Assembly (NCBI RefSeq): GCF_026183695.1
Contig: NZ_JAPFRD010000011.1
Location: 372,001-436,000, forward strand
Source of the DNA: Alteromonas aquimaris
GTDB taxonomy: Bacteria > Pseudomonadota > Gammaproteobacteria > Enterobacterales > Alteromonadaceae
Length of the DNA stretch: 64,000 bases
Reading direction: 5' to 3'
Shown here: positions 18,813-27,897 of the stretch, one piece after another
Layout of the letters: each line of letters opens with the position of its first letter
Numbering within the stretch: position 1 is the stretch's first letter
The notes under the pieces: model-generated
The model's input: the letters and a program-made list of their open reading frames with translations, nothing else
Databases searched by the model: none
What the model was told of the DNA's origin: nothing
Translations under genes and position numbers: made by a program

Positions 18813-19499
18813 ATGTCAGTAAATAAAGCAGTGATCGTGCGTGATGCACTAGAAACCTCAATATCAAAAGAAGCTTTGTTGGTGCGTAATACCCTGGAAG
18901 CAAAAGGGCTGGAGACGCCCATGATAGATGTGGATCTGAGTGACGAAGAAAAACGCCAGAAAATCGCTGCTGCGATGAGCGATATTCTCGATGTGTTAGG
19001 GCTCGACAGAAATGACGATAGCTTAATGGATACGCCAGAACGTATCGCAAAAATGTATGTTGACGAAATATTTTCCGGTCTTGACTATCGAAAGTTTCCC
19101 AAGATAACCCAGATTGAAAATAAGATGTCGCTGGCTGAGCCAGTGAAAGTCTCTGACATCAGCCTGACCAGTACCTGTGAGCACCACTTTGTCACAATTG
19201 ATGGCACAGCGACCGTTGCTTATATCCCGCAAGACACTGTCATCGGATTATCGAAAATAAATCGATTAGTGAGTTTTTTCGCGCAACGTCCGCAAGTTCA
19301 GGAGCGTCTCACGCAGCAGGTGATGGTGGCGTTACAAGCGCTGGCGGGCACAGAAGATGTGGCCGTAACTATCAATGCTACACATTACTGTGTAAAGGCT
19401 AGAGGTATCAGAGACACTAACTCCTTTACCCGCACCTCCGCTTTGGGTGGGCAGTTCACGCGCAACCCTGACTTACGCAGAGAGTTTTTCACCAACTAA
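18813..19499 (+). CDS. folE: GTP cyclohydrolase I
   Basis: Converts GTP to 7,8-dihydroneopterin triphosphate, the entry step of tetrahydrofolate synthesis. Close to E. coli FolE over most of its length: [20 protein letters not shown], the zinc-binding cysteine and histidines in TSTCEHHF, the [12 protein letters not shown] core, [13 protein letters not shown], and the second zinc cysteine in [11 protein letters not shown]. The product is 228 residues from the ATG at 18813; the frame is open upstream to a GTG at 18741, but that extension is not conserved. Its stop overlaps the stop of the converging zinc-ribbon gene by 4 bases. Confidence 0.97.
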   Translation: MSVNKAVIVRDALETSISKEALLVRNTLEAKGLETPMIDVDLSDEEKRQKIAAAMSDILDVLGLDRNDDSLMDTPERIAKMYVDEIFSGLDYRKFPKITQIENKMSLAEPVKVSDISLTSTCEHHFVTIDGTATVAYIPQDTVIGLSKINRLVSFFAQRPQVQERLTQQVMVALQALAGTEDVAVTINATHYCVKARGIRDTNSFTRTSALGGQFTRNPDLRREFFTN

Positions 19500-19705
19500 G
19501 GGACGTAGTATTCCTGTCCCGCGATGGACACAACCAAGTTTATCTGGTTATTGATTCCATCCGCCGGGGTCACTTCTAACTTGCAGCCACATTTTTCACA
19601 TGTGGTGAGTTGTTCCTTGTACATGTTGCGCAGCGCACGTTCCGGTAGCGCGTTGATATGGCTACACTGCGGGCACATATATTCGTGGTGACTTGATGAG
19701 CTCAT
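19496..19705 (-). CDS. Small zinc-ribbon-like protein
   Basis: A 69-residue protein with two CxxC knuckles, CPQC at about 11 and CEKC at about 36, spaced as in a zinc ribbon, followed by a short beta-rich tail. Probably binds one zinc; partner and role unknown. The start at 19705 is set by GAGGA upstream of the ATG; an ATG at 19726 is also in frame but has no such site. The gene converges on folE and overlaps its end by 4 bases. Confidence 0.7.
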   Translation of the reverse strand: MSSSSHHEYMCPQCSHINALPERALRNMYKEQLTTCEKCGCKLEVTPADGINNQINLVVSIAGQEYYVP

Positions 19706-19787
19706 TGAAAATCCTCGAAAAACCACTTCATTGATGCCAGCGACTTACTTTTCGTATGGACAACTAGATAATACTGTCGAAAATAAA

Positions 19788-19834
19788 GAGCGCGTGAACT
19801 ATTAACTATAGTCGATAATAGATTGCTCGCGCTC
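19788..19834. other. Nested inverted repeat between two leftward genes
   Basis: GAGCGCG (19788-19794) pairs with CGCGCTC (19828-19834), and inside it CTATTA (19799-19804) pairs with TAATAG (19816-19821). Together they would fold as a two-part stem. It lies in the 252-base gap between the YaeR-like and zinc-ribbon genes. It could be a terminator for an upstream transcript, a small structured RNA or chance; there is no T-run. Confidence 0.4.
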
Positions 19835-19957
19835 GATTCTACTGATGCTTCATCGCGGTGCGGCTTTCACCTTGATGTTGATTAGTAGCGAAGTCACTTT
19901 CCACCTTTGTTAGAGTTACTCTTAAAAAGTTGAAATGGTTCTAAGGTTGAGCAAATT

Positions 19958-20347
19958 TCATAAATGAATTTCGTACAACTCGAGGGGAAGATTGTCCGGG
20001 TCGCTAAAAAAGGTGAAACGTTTTTGGGTGTAAGGGTCAGTGCGTATGTCTTCGCATTCGATGCCAAACGTTGCTAAATGAGCAATCATTGGTTCGAGTT
20101 TCGCTACGCTAAAAGCCAGATGCCGTAGCCCCTGAGCTTCTGGTCTGGAAGGTCTAATGGGAGGCTCCGGAAAGGAAAATAATTCGATTTGTGTTTTATC
20201 TGGGGTGACTAAATCACATTTCCATGACTGGCGATCTGGGCGATAATTCTCAGCAGCAATTTGAAATCCCAGGATCGCATGGTAAAAATGGCGTGACTTT
20301 GGGTAATCGCTGCAAATAATAGCGATGTGGTGAACACCCGTTATCAA
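19958..20347 (-). CDS. VOC family protein, YaeR-like
   Basis: A single-domain glyoxalase/dioxygenase-fold protein close to E. coli YaeR (129 residues): VHHIAIICSDY, FYHAILGF, IELFSFPEPPIRPSRPEA, GLRHLAFSV, DPYTQKRFTFFSDPD and LPLELYE. These include the usual metal-ligand positions. The enzymatic reaction is unknown. An ATG exists at 20440 but lies inside the aldo/keto reductase gene and gives a basic, non-conserved leader. The TTG at 20347 gives exactly 129 residues starting MITGVHH, 8 bases after the reductase stop, and is my choice. It is second in a two-gene unit with the reductase. Confidence 0.85.
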   Translation of the reverse strand: MITGVHHIAIICSDYPKSRHFYHAILGFQIAAENYRPDRQSWKCDLVTPDKTQIELFSFPEPPIRPSRPEAQGLRHLAFSVAKLEPMIAHLATFGIECEDIRTDPYTQKRFTFFSDPDNLPLELYEIHL

Positions 20348-20355
20348 CGTTGTCG

Positions 20356-21309
20356 TCAAGGTACTTCGTCCCCTCGTACGCTTTGTAGTAACGCATACCA
20401 GTCTTCCCTGCTTAGGGTTAATTTGTCGACTTCGGCACACGCCCGAATACGTTCAGGATGGGTGGTACCCACCACTGGCTGAATGCCAATTGGATGGCGT
20501 ATCAACCATCCCAACACGATAGCTTCTGGGCTGCTGCTATACTTTTCTGCAAGTTGAAGAACAAGCGCGCGCGTGGCTTCATCTTTTATACATTCTGTAA
20601 CCTTGCCACTAAAACGTCCTTGTGCAAGACTTCCCCACGCTTGCAATTGGACGTGATTCAACCAGCAATATTCCAGTGTACCAGCAGCATAACCCATTTG
20701 ACGGTTTAAACTACTGCCGGTAGTGATGCCATCTTCCAGCCAGTCTCGGTGCGCCAAACTCATTTCGAGCTGATTAACAATGATGGGCATATCCAATGTT
20801 TTATTGAGAAATTCAATTTGATGCGCGTGCATATTAGACACGCCCAGGTGTGCAATCTTCCCTGCATTTTTCAAACGGCAAAGAGCCTCGGCTAACAGTT
20901 CGGGCTCCATTAGAGGATCGGGGCGATGAAGCAGGAGAATGTCTAATTGTTCCGTGTGCAACCGTTTTAAACTGTTTTCAACCGAGGAGGTTATCCACTC
21001 AGGGCTAAAGTCATAGCGTTTAGGGCCGTGATTATCGCTGAATCGTATGGCACATTTTGATTGTAAAATAACGCTGTCGCGTAACGAGGGGGTTTTCTTT
21101 AACACCTCTCCAAACACAGCTTCCGCTTTACCATGTGTATAAATATCAGCATGATCAAAAACAGTGATACCTGTTTCAATAGCGATATTGATAATCTTTT
21201 CAGCTTGTTTGATATGGGATTGGTCATAATGGGGTGTATCCCACCCTCCGCCCAGACCCATACATCCGTAGATTAGCTTGCTCGCGTGCGGATAAATAGT
21301 CTTTAACAT
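20356..21309 (-). CDS. Aldo/keto reductase (YdhF-like)
   Basis: NADPH-dependent oxidoreductase with a TIM-barrel fold, 317 residues. The family signature is present: GLGGGWD at the start of the barrel, the catalytic aspartate/tyrosine pair in FDHADIYTHGKAE, the lysine in LQSKCAI, the histidine in LLLHRPDPL, then GVSNMHAHQIEFL and a C-terminal cofactor site near PVVGTTHPERI. It resembles E. coli YdhF, whose substrate is not known. ATG at 21309 is preferred to the adjoining TTG. It is followed after 8 bases by the YaeR-like gene. Confidence 0.92.
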   Translation of the reverse strand: MLKTIYPHASKLIYGCMGLGGGWDTPHYDQSHIKQAEKIINIAIETGITVFDHADIYTHGKAEAVFGEVLKKTPSLRDSVILQSKCAIRFSDNHGPKRYDFSPEWITSSVENSLKRLHTEQLDILLLHRPDPLMEPELLAEALCRLKNAGKIAHLGVSNMHAHQIEFLNKTLDMPIIVNQLEMSLAHRDWLEDGITTGSSLNRQMGYAAGTLEYCWLNHVQLQAWGSLAQGRFSGKVTECIKDEATRALVLQLAEKYSSSPEAIVLGWLIRHPIGIQPVVGTTHPERIRACAEVDKLTLSREDWYALLQSVRGDEVP

Positions 21310-21387
21310 CAATCAACTCGTATCAAATGGCCATATCTAAAATGACCACAATTCACCTAAGCTTTAATTTACCACTTTGGAGCAAAC

Positions 21388-21906
21388 ATGCGACTGATTA
21401 TTTTGTTATGCGTGACAATGTTGACAAGCTGTACAGGTGTGCCCGAAAACATTACGCCGGTATCAAACTTTGAACTTCCTCGTTATCTGGGGAAGTGGTA
21501 TGAGATTGCTCGCTTACCACACCCTTTTGAAGAAGGGTTAAACAAGGTTACCGCTGAATATGAACGCCGCGCTGATGGCGGAATTAAGGTTATTAATCGC
21601 GGCTTTCATTCAGAAGATAAAGAATGGAAGGAGGCAGAAGGAAAGGCTTATTTTGTTGATGAAGAGAATACCGGCCATTTGAAAGTGAGCTTTTTCGGCC
21701 CCTTTTATGCCAGCTATGTCATTATTGAATTGGATGAAAATTACCAATATGCCATGGTAACTGGACCAGATCGAGATTATCTGTGGATACTTTCGCGTCG
21801 TCCCCAATTGAAACAACAAACAGTCGAGCGTTTAGTTAACCAAGCTTCTTCACTCGGTTATCCTGTTGAAGAATTGATTTTTGTCAAACATGACATTGGT
21901 GTCTGA
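21388..21906 (+). CDS. blc: Lipocalin family lipoprotein
   Basis: Bacterial lipocalin anchored in the outer membrane, thought to bind or store lipids such as lysophospholipids during envelope stress. The signal peptide ends in the lipobox MLTSC. The lipocalin first motif is YLGKWYEIARLPHPFE, then VTAEYE, a KVSFFGPFYASYVIIELD strand and the YLWILSRRP motif near the C-terminus. At 172 residues it has the usual size. A GGAG precedes the ATG. It is divergent from the aldo/keto reductase gene and followed after 56 bases by the PhnA-family gene. Confidence 0.95.
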   Translation: MRLIILLCVTMLTSCTGVPENITPVSNFELPRYLGKWYEIARLPHPFEEGLNKVTAEYERRADGGIKVINRGFHSEDKEWKEAEGKAYFVDEENTGHLKVSFFGPFYASYVIIELDENYQYAMVTGPDRDYLWILSRRPQLKQQTVERLVNQASSLGYPVEELIFVKHDIGV

Positions 21907-21962
21907 AAAAAGGGCCTCACAAGTGGTATACTTTAGGCAGAATACCTAATTGAGAAAACAGT

Positions 21963-22526
21963 GTGATAGAAAGTCGAGTTGCGGCACGGGCCAACCACAG
22001 TTGTGAACTGTGTGGCAGCGAAAATAAATTGACCGTTTACAGTGTGCCAATGTCACCTACCGATGATGAGGATTCAGGCATTTACGTGTGTGATAAATGC
22101 CGCTTACAATTAACTGAAGGTGAGGGTTTAGATACACATCATTGGCATTGTTTAAATGAGGCTGTTTGGTCCTCCGTCCCTGCAGTTCAGGTAGTGGCCT
22201 GGCGAATGTTGAAAAGATTGAACAGCGAACCATGGGCCCAAGATCTCCTTGATATGGTCTATCTGGATGAGGCCACTGAGGCGTGGGCTAAAGCGGAAGC
22301 AAGCATACTGCACCACTCCCCCACCGTGGATAGTAATGGCACGGTATTGAGTCAAGGAGATACAGTCCATTTAATTAAAGATTTAAATGTAAAAGGGGCA
22401 AGTTTTACTGCTAAGCGGGGGACGGCTGTGCGTAACATTGCGTTGAGCGATAATCCCGACCATATTGAAGGAAAGGTTAACGGTACGCGCATTGTAATCA
22501 TCGCAGCTTACACCAAAAAAGCGTAA
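21963..22526 (+). CDS. PhnA/YjdM family protein
   Basis: A 187-residue protein with an N-terminal zinc-ribbon-like region (CELCGSENK and CDKC) and the C-terminal PhnA domain: VDSNGTVLSQGDTVHLIKDL, VKGASFTAKRGTAVRNI and IEGKVNGTRIVI. E. coli YjdM was once called alkylphosphonate uptake protein PhnA, but it is not part of the phosphonate lyase system and its function is unsettled. The start is GTG. It lies just upstream of pyrC but a role in pyrimidine synthesis is not implied. Confidence 0.88.
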   Translation: MIESRVAARANHSCELCGSENKLTVYSVPMSPTDDEDSGIYVCDKCRLQLTEGEGLDTHHWHCLNEAVWSSVPAVQVVAWRMLKRLNSEPWAQDLLDMVYLDEATEAWAKAEASILHHSPTVDSNGTVLSQGDTVHLIKDLNVKGASFTAKRGTAVRNIALSDNPDHIEGKVNGTRIVIIAAYTKKA

Positions 22527-22579
22527 ACTAAGGTGATAAAATACTAACTATCAATTTATAAATCGTAGAAAGGGGCATC

Positions 22580-23623
22580 ATGGATCGCATTACAATAACC
22601 ACGCCGGATGACTGGCACTTGCATTTTCGTGACGGTGATATGTTAAAAGAGACCGTACCGGCAACCGCACGCTGCTTCAAACGCGCTATTGTCATGCCCA
22701 ATTTAGTGCCCCCTGTCACCACGGCAACAATGGCACTACAGTATCAGTCGCGAATTTTAAAGGCCCGTCCAGCCAATAACCAATTTGAACCGTTAATGAC
22801 GTTATACTTGACGAATGCGACATCAACACAGGATATCGTTGATGCTAAACAAGCTGGGATCCATGCGTGCAAACTCTATCCCGCTGGCGCAACAACAAAT
22901 TCAGATAGTGCGGTTACAGGGATAGACGCGTTGTACCCAGTATTTGAAGCGATGCAAGAGCACGGAATGTTATTGTTAGTTCACGGCGAAGTGACCGATT
23001 CACACATCGACATATTTGACCGCGAAAAGGCATTTATTGATACCCATTTAGCTCCCATCGTTGAAGCCTTTCCTAGGTTAAAAGTAGTTTTCGAACACAT
23101 TACCACTGCTGACGCGGTAGAGTTTGTCTCTGACAGCTCTGAAAATGTGGCTGCAACAGTGACCCCCCAGCATTTATTATTAAATAGGAACGATTTACTG
23201 GTGGGGGGGATCAAACCCCACAATTACTGTTTACCAGTATTGAAAAGAAATACCCATCAACAAGCCATTCGAGAAGTCATTGCGAGCGGCTCCAAGAAAT
23301 TTTTCCTCGGTACAGATTCCGCGCCCCATGCGCGCGAGAAAAAAGAAAATGCATGCGGTTGTGCGGGGTGCTATAGTGCTTGGAGCGCAATTGAACTCTA
23401 CGCTCAAGTATTTGAAGAGCTTGGCGTTTTGGATAAACTGGAAGGGTTTGCAAGCCATTACGGGGCCGACTTTTATGGCTTAAAACGCAATACAGGCACG
23501 ATTACGTTAGTTCAGGATGCGTGGCAAGTACCTGAAATCGTGTCGTTGGCAGACGGGACCGAGATGGTTCCATTCTTTGCCGGTCAAACTCTGAATTGGA
23601 AGCTGGAGACTCCATTAAGCTGA
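22580..23623 (+). CDS. pyrC: Dihydroorotase
   Basis: Zinc enzyme of pyrimidine synthesis that interconverts carbamoyl aspartate and dihydroorotate. Class II dihydroorotase, 347 residues against 348 in E. coli. The metal ligands H13 and H15 are in DWHLHFRDG; the carboxylated lysine is in [15 protein letters not shown]; further histidines lie in LVHGEV and FEHITT; the late aspartate is in LGTDSAPH. A strong AAAGGGG precedes the ATG. The stop codon overlaps the ATG of the next gene by one base. Confidence 0.97.
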   Translation: MDRITITTPDDWHLHFRDGDMLKETVPATARCFKRAIVMPNLVPPVTTATMALQYQSRILKARPANNQFEPLMTLYLTNATSTQDIVDAKQAGIHACKLYPAGATTNSDSAVTGIDALYPVFEAMQEHGMLLLVHGEVTDSHIDIFDREKAFIDTHLAPIVEAFPRLKVVFEHITTADAVEFVSDSSENVAATVTPQHLLLNRNDLLVGGIKPHNYCLPVLKRNTHQQAIREVIASGSKKFFLGTDSAPHAREKKENACGCAGCYSAWSAIELYAQVFEELGVLDKLEGFASHYGADFYGLKRNTGTITLVQDAWQVPEIVSLADGTEMVPFFAGQTLNWKLETPLS

Positions 23624-25188
23624 TGGGCAAGAAGTGGCTTTTTATATTACTCGGTGTTTTGCTACTCGCGAGCGTTGGTTTTGCTATGCCGGATGCTCAG
23701 AAGAGTAAAATACGGGTAATCACGAGTAATTCACCCGTGTTTAGTGAGATTGATGCGCAGGGCGAAGTCTCCGGGTTTACCGTCAGTCTGGTGAAGGGGG
23801 TAATAGCCAACGCAGGGATTGACGCCCGCTTCGAAACCTTACCCTTTGCTACTGTAATCAGTGAGCTAGGCTCCAAGAAGCCAGACGTGGTGTCGGTACT
23901 CGCGCGCACCCCCGAGCGCGAAAATGATTATTACTGGATCACGCCCCTTACTGCCAACCCGGTCGCACTTTTTGTCAAATCTGATTCCCCATTCGTCAAC
24001 CAGCAGAACCTGTCGATGGCCGATATACCGCGTATTAGTGTGTTAGAAAATGATTACCGGGAGTCCATACTCAGACAGCATGAAATTAATCAAATCGTGC
24101 TTAAAGATAGTTGGGCGGAAGCGGTAAACGCAACACTTTCAGGGGAGGCTGACGGATTATTCTTTTCTCAAATGGGCGTGGCGTTGGTATGTAAACAACA
24201 CCAGCTAGACTGTAGTCGATTGGTTAAAGTACTACTGTGGGATACGGCTTACAGCTACATAGTGCTGCCTAAAACTGTAGAGAATTCAGAGCTTGCCGCC
24301 AAGCTAACCGTTGCCGCGAGCGAATATAAAGCTTCCTCAGCATACCGTAAGCTGATTGAGCAGACGGTTCCTCAGTTGAGAAAGTATTTACCTGATGTGA
24401 GCGTAGAAGAAGGAATTATCAGCTTTGTCGGTGATAAACAATTAGGCAGCACCAATGATTTATGGGTCATCGCCGATCTCATCCCTTACTTCGCCGAGAT
24501 GGACAGTCGCGGCAACATCGTAGGTTACATCCCTGATCTGGTTAGAAAAATTCTTCATCAGGCTGGACTCGAGCAGCAGATCCTGGCGGCGCCGTGGGAA
24601 AGAATTGTCAGAGAAGCGCAATCAAAATCAAACGTGCTGGCGTTTGCCGTGGCCCGAACGCCGGATCGTGAAGAGCTGTTTCATTGGCTAACCCCTGTCA
24701 CCCGCAATATGCATGCGCTGTTTGGTATAGATGGCAAAACCTATACCTCTTTAGGTGACATCCCGAAAGATAAGAAAATCGCCACATTGCGTTCAGACTA
24801 TCGCAGCGAAGTCAGCAGAGAAGCAGGTTTAACCACCATTGAGTTTGATTCATGGGGCTCCGCCATGGCAGCAGTGTTAAGCGGAGAAGCTGATTATATA
24901 TTCGGTTCACAAGGTGGCATACAAGTCGGTTGTAAAGAGATCAGTAAAGCATGCAGAGATGTTCAGTTGGTAATGCCCCACCGATATGTCACAGCTTATA
25001 TCGTCTTATCAAAAATTGGCACTCAGCCAGAGTTGGTGGAGAAGCTCAAAAATGCCGCTGTCGTTGTCAAACAGTCAGAAGAATACAAACAGTGGGCACA
25101 ACAGTGGAGTGAAAATACAAAAATGAAAAAGGGCCTGGAACAACATGTGGAGAATGGGGTGATTAATCTTTGGCGGATGGCAAAATAG
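23623..25188 (+). CDS. Exported protein with two tandem solute-binding (SBP_bac_3-like) domains
   Basis: A 521-residue periplasmic protein: signal peptide of about 22 residues (hydrophobic run ending VGFA-M), then two copies of a family-3 solute-binding domain. The repeat is obvious on paper: SVLARTPERENDYYWITPLT against FAVARTPDREELFHWLTPVT, and ATLSGEADGLFFSQMG against AVLSGEADYIFGSQGG. Each copy keeps a cysteine pair near its end. There is no permease, kinase or cyclase part, so it may scavenge or sense a small ligand alone. ATG at 23623 overlaps the pyrC stop, and its own stop overlaps the dbpA start. Ligand unknown. Confidence 0.8.
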   Translation: MGKKWLFILLGVLLLASVGFAMPDAQKSKIRVITSNSPVFSEIDAQGEVSGFTVSLVKGVIANAGIDARFETLPFATVISELGSKKPDVVSVLARTPERENDYYWITPLTANPVALFVKSDSPFVNQQNLSMADIPRISVLENDYRESILRQHEINQIVLKDSWAEAVNATLSGEADGLFFSQMGVALVCKQHQLDCSRLVKVLLWDTAYSYIVLPKTVENSELAAKLTVAASEYKASSAYRKLIEQTVPQLRKYLPDVSVEEGIISFVGDKQLGSTNDLWVIADLIPYFAEMDSRGNIVGYIPDLVRKILHQAGLEQQILAAPWERIVREAQSKSNVLAFAVARTPDREELFHWLTPVTRNMHALFGIDGKTYTSLGDIPKDKKIATLRSDYRSEVSREAGLTTIEFDSWGSAMAAVLSGEADYIFGSQGGIQVGCKEISKACRDVQLVMPHRYVTAYIVLSKIGTQPELVEKLKNAAVVVKQSEEYKQWAQQWSENTKMKKGLEQHVENGVINLWRMAK

Positions 25189-26576
25189 TGTCATCATTCT
25201 CATCATTCTCATCATTACCGCTTAATCAATCTATTGCTGACGTACTTGAACGGCGTAGCTTTCATCAAATGACACCCGTGCAACAGGAAACGTTACCGCA
25301 CTCTCTAGATGGTCGCGACGTGCTGGCAAAGGCAAGGACGGGCAGTGGAAAAACACTGGCTTTTTTACTGCCTGTATTTAATAAGCTCGAACTAAATCAA
25401 TACTCACCTCAGGCTATCATTTTGTGTCCGACTCGGGAATTAGCTGAGCAAGTGGCACAAGAAGCCAGAGTGGTCGGACAGGTGATGGGCAATGTAAAAG
25501 TACTCGCTGTATATGGAGGCGTACCTATCCGCCATCATATTCAATCTTTAGAGCATGGCGCACATATCATTGTCGGCACGCCGGGCCGGGTAAAAGATTT
25601 ACTTGCCAGACAACAACTGGACTTTTCTCAAATTACCTTTCGAGTACTTGATGAAGTCGACCGCATGTTAGATTTGGGATTCCATGACGATGTGGCCGAG
25701 ATATTTTCTGCAATTACGACCCCTGTGCAAACACTTATGTTTTCTGCGACTTTGCCAGCAGCAGTGGAGACCCTGGCCTCACGCTTTTTGCGACAACCGT
25801 TAAAATGTGAGATTAGTGCCCCAGAGTTAGCGCAACCTCAGATCAGTGAGGTGGCTTATCATGTCGGCACACTATCAAAGCTGCAAGCACTCAAGGCGCT
25901 GTTAACAACCTGCCAGCCGACCTCTGCCATCATATTTTGTAACCGTCGAATTCATGTAGCAGAGGTAGTTGATGAACTTTCTAATGCTGGTTTTAGCGTA
26001 CAGGGGCTGGATGGGGGCATGGAGCAAGCAAAGCGGAATGAGGTAATTATCCGTTTTTCTGCCAAAGCACTGCAGATATTAGTAGCAACTGACGTAGCAG
26101 CAAGAGGCTTGGACATCGAGCAGGTCGATCACGTTTTTAATTATAGTGTGAGCGAAGAAGTCGAATCCCATATTCACCGGATCGGACGCACCGCCAGAGG
26201 AGATGCCGAAGGCACAGCTATCACGCTGTATGATGATAACGAACTTGCGCATTTGAATAAGATTGAAGCGTTCAGAGAAAAACAGTTTGTTAAAAAAAGT
26301 GCACAGAGTCTTACCTTTCAACCTAAAAACGTGTCTCAACCTGCCTATACCTGCCTGGTATTATCTGCTGGAAAGAAGAGTAAGATTCGGCCAGGCGATA
26401 TTGTCGGCGCGCTCACCAATGATGCAGCAATTCAGGCGGATGACATCGGCAATATCAAAGTGGTAAGCAATGCGTCTTACGTAGCGGTAAAAACTCGCAG
26501 TGCAAAGCGGGCAATGGCGCATTTTCGGGAAGGCAAGATTAAAGGTAAAAAGGTTCGATGCAAAAAGCTGACCTGA
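25188..26576 (+). CDS. dbpA: DEAD-box RNA helicase DbpA with DEVD in motif II
   Basis: ATP-dependent RNA helicase that acts in 50S ribosome assembly through a C-terminal domain specific for 23S rRNA helix 92. Motifs: Q-motif region FHQMTPVQQETLP, Walker A ARTGSGKT with K55, PTRELAEQ, TPGR, SATLP, ARGLDIEQVDHV and HRIGRTAR. Motif II is D155-E-V-D158, not the family DEAD. The C-terminal RNA-binding domain carries GKKSKIRPGDIVGAL and ends in a basic tail. Start: GTG at 25188, 8 bases after GGATGG and overlapping the previous stop; TTG at 25170 is an alternative. A 9-base direct repeat encodes the N-terminal SSFSSFSSL. Confidence 0.92.
   Translation: MSSFSSFSSLPLNQSIADVLERRSFHQMTPVQQETLPHSLDGRDVLAKARTGSGKTLAFLLPVFNKLELNQYSPQAIILCPTRELAEQVAQEARVVGQVMGNVKVLAVYGGVPIRHHIQSLEHGAHIIVGTPGRVKDLLARQQLDFSQITFRVLDEVDRMLDLGFHDDVAEIFSAITTPVQTLMFSATLPAAVETLASRFLRQPLKCEISAPELAQPQISEVAYHVGTLSKLQALKALLTTCQPTSAIIFCNRRIHVAEVVDELSNAGFSVQGLDGGMEQAKRNEVIIRFSAKALQILVATDVAARGLDIEQVDHVFNYSVSEEVESHIHRIGRTARGDAEGTAITLYDDNELAHLNKIEAFREKQFVKKSAQSLTFQPKNVSQPAYTCLVLSAGKKSKIRPGDIVGALTNDAAIQADDIGNIKVVSNASYVAVKTRSAKRAMAHFREGKIKGKKVRCKKLT
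25191..25217 (+). repeat. 9-base tandem repeat inside the dbpA start
   Basis: Three copies of TCATCATTC (the last ending in A) follow the GTG start of dbpA directly. The unit is a multiple of three, so gain or loss of a copy would change the Ser-Ser-Phe count without a frameshift. It lies in the unstructured N-terminal tail before the helicase core. Confidence 0.75.
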
Positions 26577-26974
26577 CAAGAGAGGAAGGGGAGCTCGATC
26601 TCAATACCCTGGTGGCCAATCTCAACCCATCCCTTGATGACAAAATCTACGTATTTATATCCGTTCCCCTGGATGAAGGAAAGCGTGTCCCGGATTTTCC
26701 AATAAAGGGATTGTTCCACGAACGCGAGGGGTGTACGTGCATTGTTGAAAAGAAAGTTGCCGACGCATACGGTTATGCTTACTCAGAGTTATTTTGTTGC
26801 CTAACCTGTGAAGTCCATTCCAGTTTGAATGCCGTGGGTTTAACCGCTGTTATCGCGACCACACTTGCCAAGCAAAACATTAGCGCGAATGTGGTCGCCG
26901 GCTTTTATCACGATCACATTTTTATCCCCACAAGCGATGCTCACCGCGCCTTATCGTTACTAAACCAGCTTTAA
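26558..26974 (+). CDS. ACT domain-containing protein
   Basis: A small cytoplasmic protein of 138 residues with an ACT-type fold duplicated or extended as in the family once called DUF2241. Recognisable parts are LDLNTLVANLNPSLDDKIYVF, the EREGCTCIVEK turn, LTCEVHSSLNAVGLTAVIA and NVVAGFYHDHIFIP. ACT domains usually bind amino acids or other small ligands; the ligand here is unknown. It overlaps the end of dbpA by 19 bases, so it closes the coupled run that begins with pyrC. Confidence 0.85.
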   Translation: MQKADLTREEGELDLNTLVANLNPSLDDKIYVFISVPLDEGKRVPDFPIKGLFHEREGCTCIVEKKVADAYGYAYSELFCCLTCEVHSSLNAVGLTAVIATTLAKQNISANVVAGFYHDHIFIPTSDAHRALSLLNQL

Positions 26975-27070
26975 ACTTCTTGCCAATCTTCATTGATAAA
27001 TATTTTCAAATCTATACCCTAAGCCCCTTTTCGATTATCCCATAAATATAAATACCAATCGGAGTGACTA

Positions 27071-27844
27071 TTGAAACACTTAAGCGTTAAACCATTAGCC
27101 GCGTGCACAGGACTTCTTCTTTCATCTACTGCCTACGCCATCGTACCTGTAGACCAAGCCAACGTGGCTGAAAAAGGGGTAAGCGGTAATGTAGGGGTAA
27201 GCATTCATGGAGAGGCAGGCAATAAAGACGAACTTGAATATAGCCTGAGCAGTATCCTGCGCTATGGCCAACGAGAAGACTCGTGGGTGTTGATTACGGA
27301 CTACAGCTATTCGGAAACCAATGATATTAAAGACGAAGACGAGTTTTATACCCATTTACGCTGGACGCGCTTTAACTTTTTCAGCCCTCAGGTAGATGGC
27401 GAGTTATTCGCACAATATGAATACGATGATTTTGCGGATTTATCCAGCCGTAAATTGGCGGGCGGGGGAGCGCGCTGGCGTTTTTCTCGGACGTTTGAAA
27501 AGGCCGAACTTAAAACCTCAATTGGAACCGGTTTGTTCTACGAAGTAGAAAAATCCCTTTCCAGCGGTGGCGATGTCGAAACAACCCGGGCTAATCTTTA
27601 CGCTAAATTTCTCTATTCTCAGGCCTCACAATATCCCTTTGACGCCTACACTACTGTCTATTACCAACCCGCAGTTGATGATGTAGACGATTTCCGTTCA
27701 GTGATTATTTCAGGTATCGAATTTAAGGTCACACAAACCCTATCTCTAACCTTAGAGGCTGAGTTAAAACATAATTCAAAACCCTTTACGGCAGTTGAAA
27801 AGACCGATTTCGAGTATGGGGTTAGATTAAGCTACAGTTTTTAA
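27071..27844 (+). CDS. DUF481-like outer-membrane beta-barrel protein
   Basis: A 257-residue exported protein: signal peptide with cleavage near STAYA-IV, then alternating hydrophobic strands rich in Tyr and Asp and a C-terminal aromatic strand ending YSF, the usual outer-membrane barrel signature. The strand pattern resembles DUF481/YdiY proteins of salt-induced type. Function unknown. The start is TTG at 27071, with GGAGTG just upstream, and no ATG fits the signal peptide better. It is followed by a strong terminator. Confidence 0.75.
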   Translation: MKHLSVKPLAACTGLLLSSTAYAIVPVDQANVAEKGVSGNVGVSIHGEAGNKDELEYSLSSILRYGQREDSWVLITDYSYSETNDIKDEDEFYTHLRWTRFNFFSPQVDGELFAQYEYDDFADLSSRKLAGGGARWRFSRTFEKAELKTSIGTGLFYEVEKSLSSGGDVETTRANLYAKFLYSQASQYPFDAYTTVYYQPAVDDVDDFRSVIISGIEFKVTQTLSLTLEAELKHNSKPFTAVEKTDFEYGVRLSYSF

Positions 27845-27857
27845 GAGCAAGGATAAT

Positions 27858-27885
27858 AAAAAGGTCAGCGAACGCTGACCTTTTT
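27858..27885. terminator. Bidirectional intrinsic terminator
   Basis: AAAAAGGTCAGCG and CGCTGACCTTTTT form a perfect 13-base stem with a 2-base loop. With A-runs and T-runs on the two arms it should stop transcription from both the outer-membrane protein gene and the converging M13 peptidase gene. Confidence 0.93.
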
Positions 27886-27897
27886 GGTGTTGCAGAA

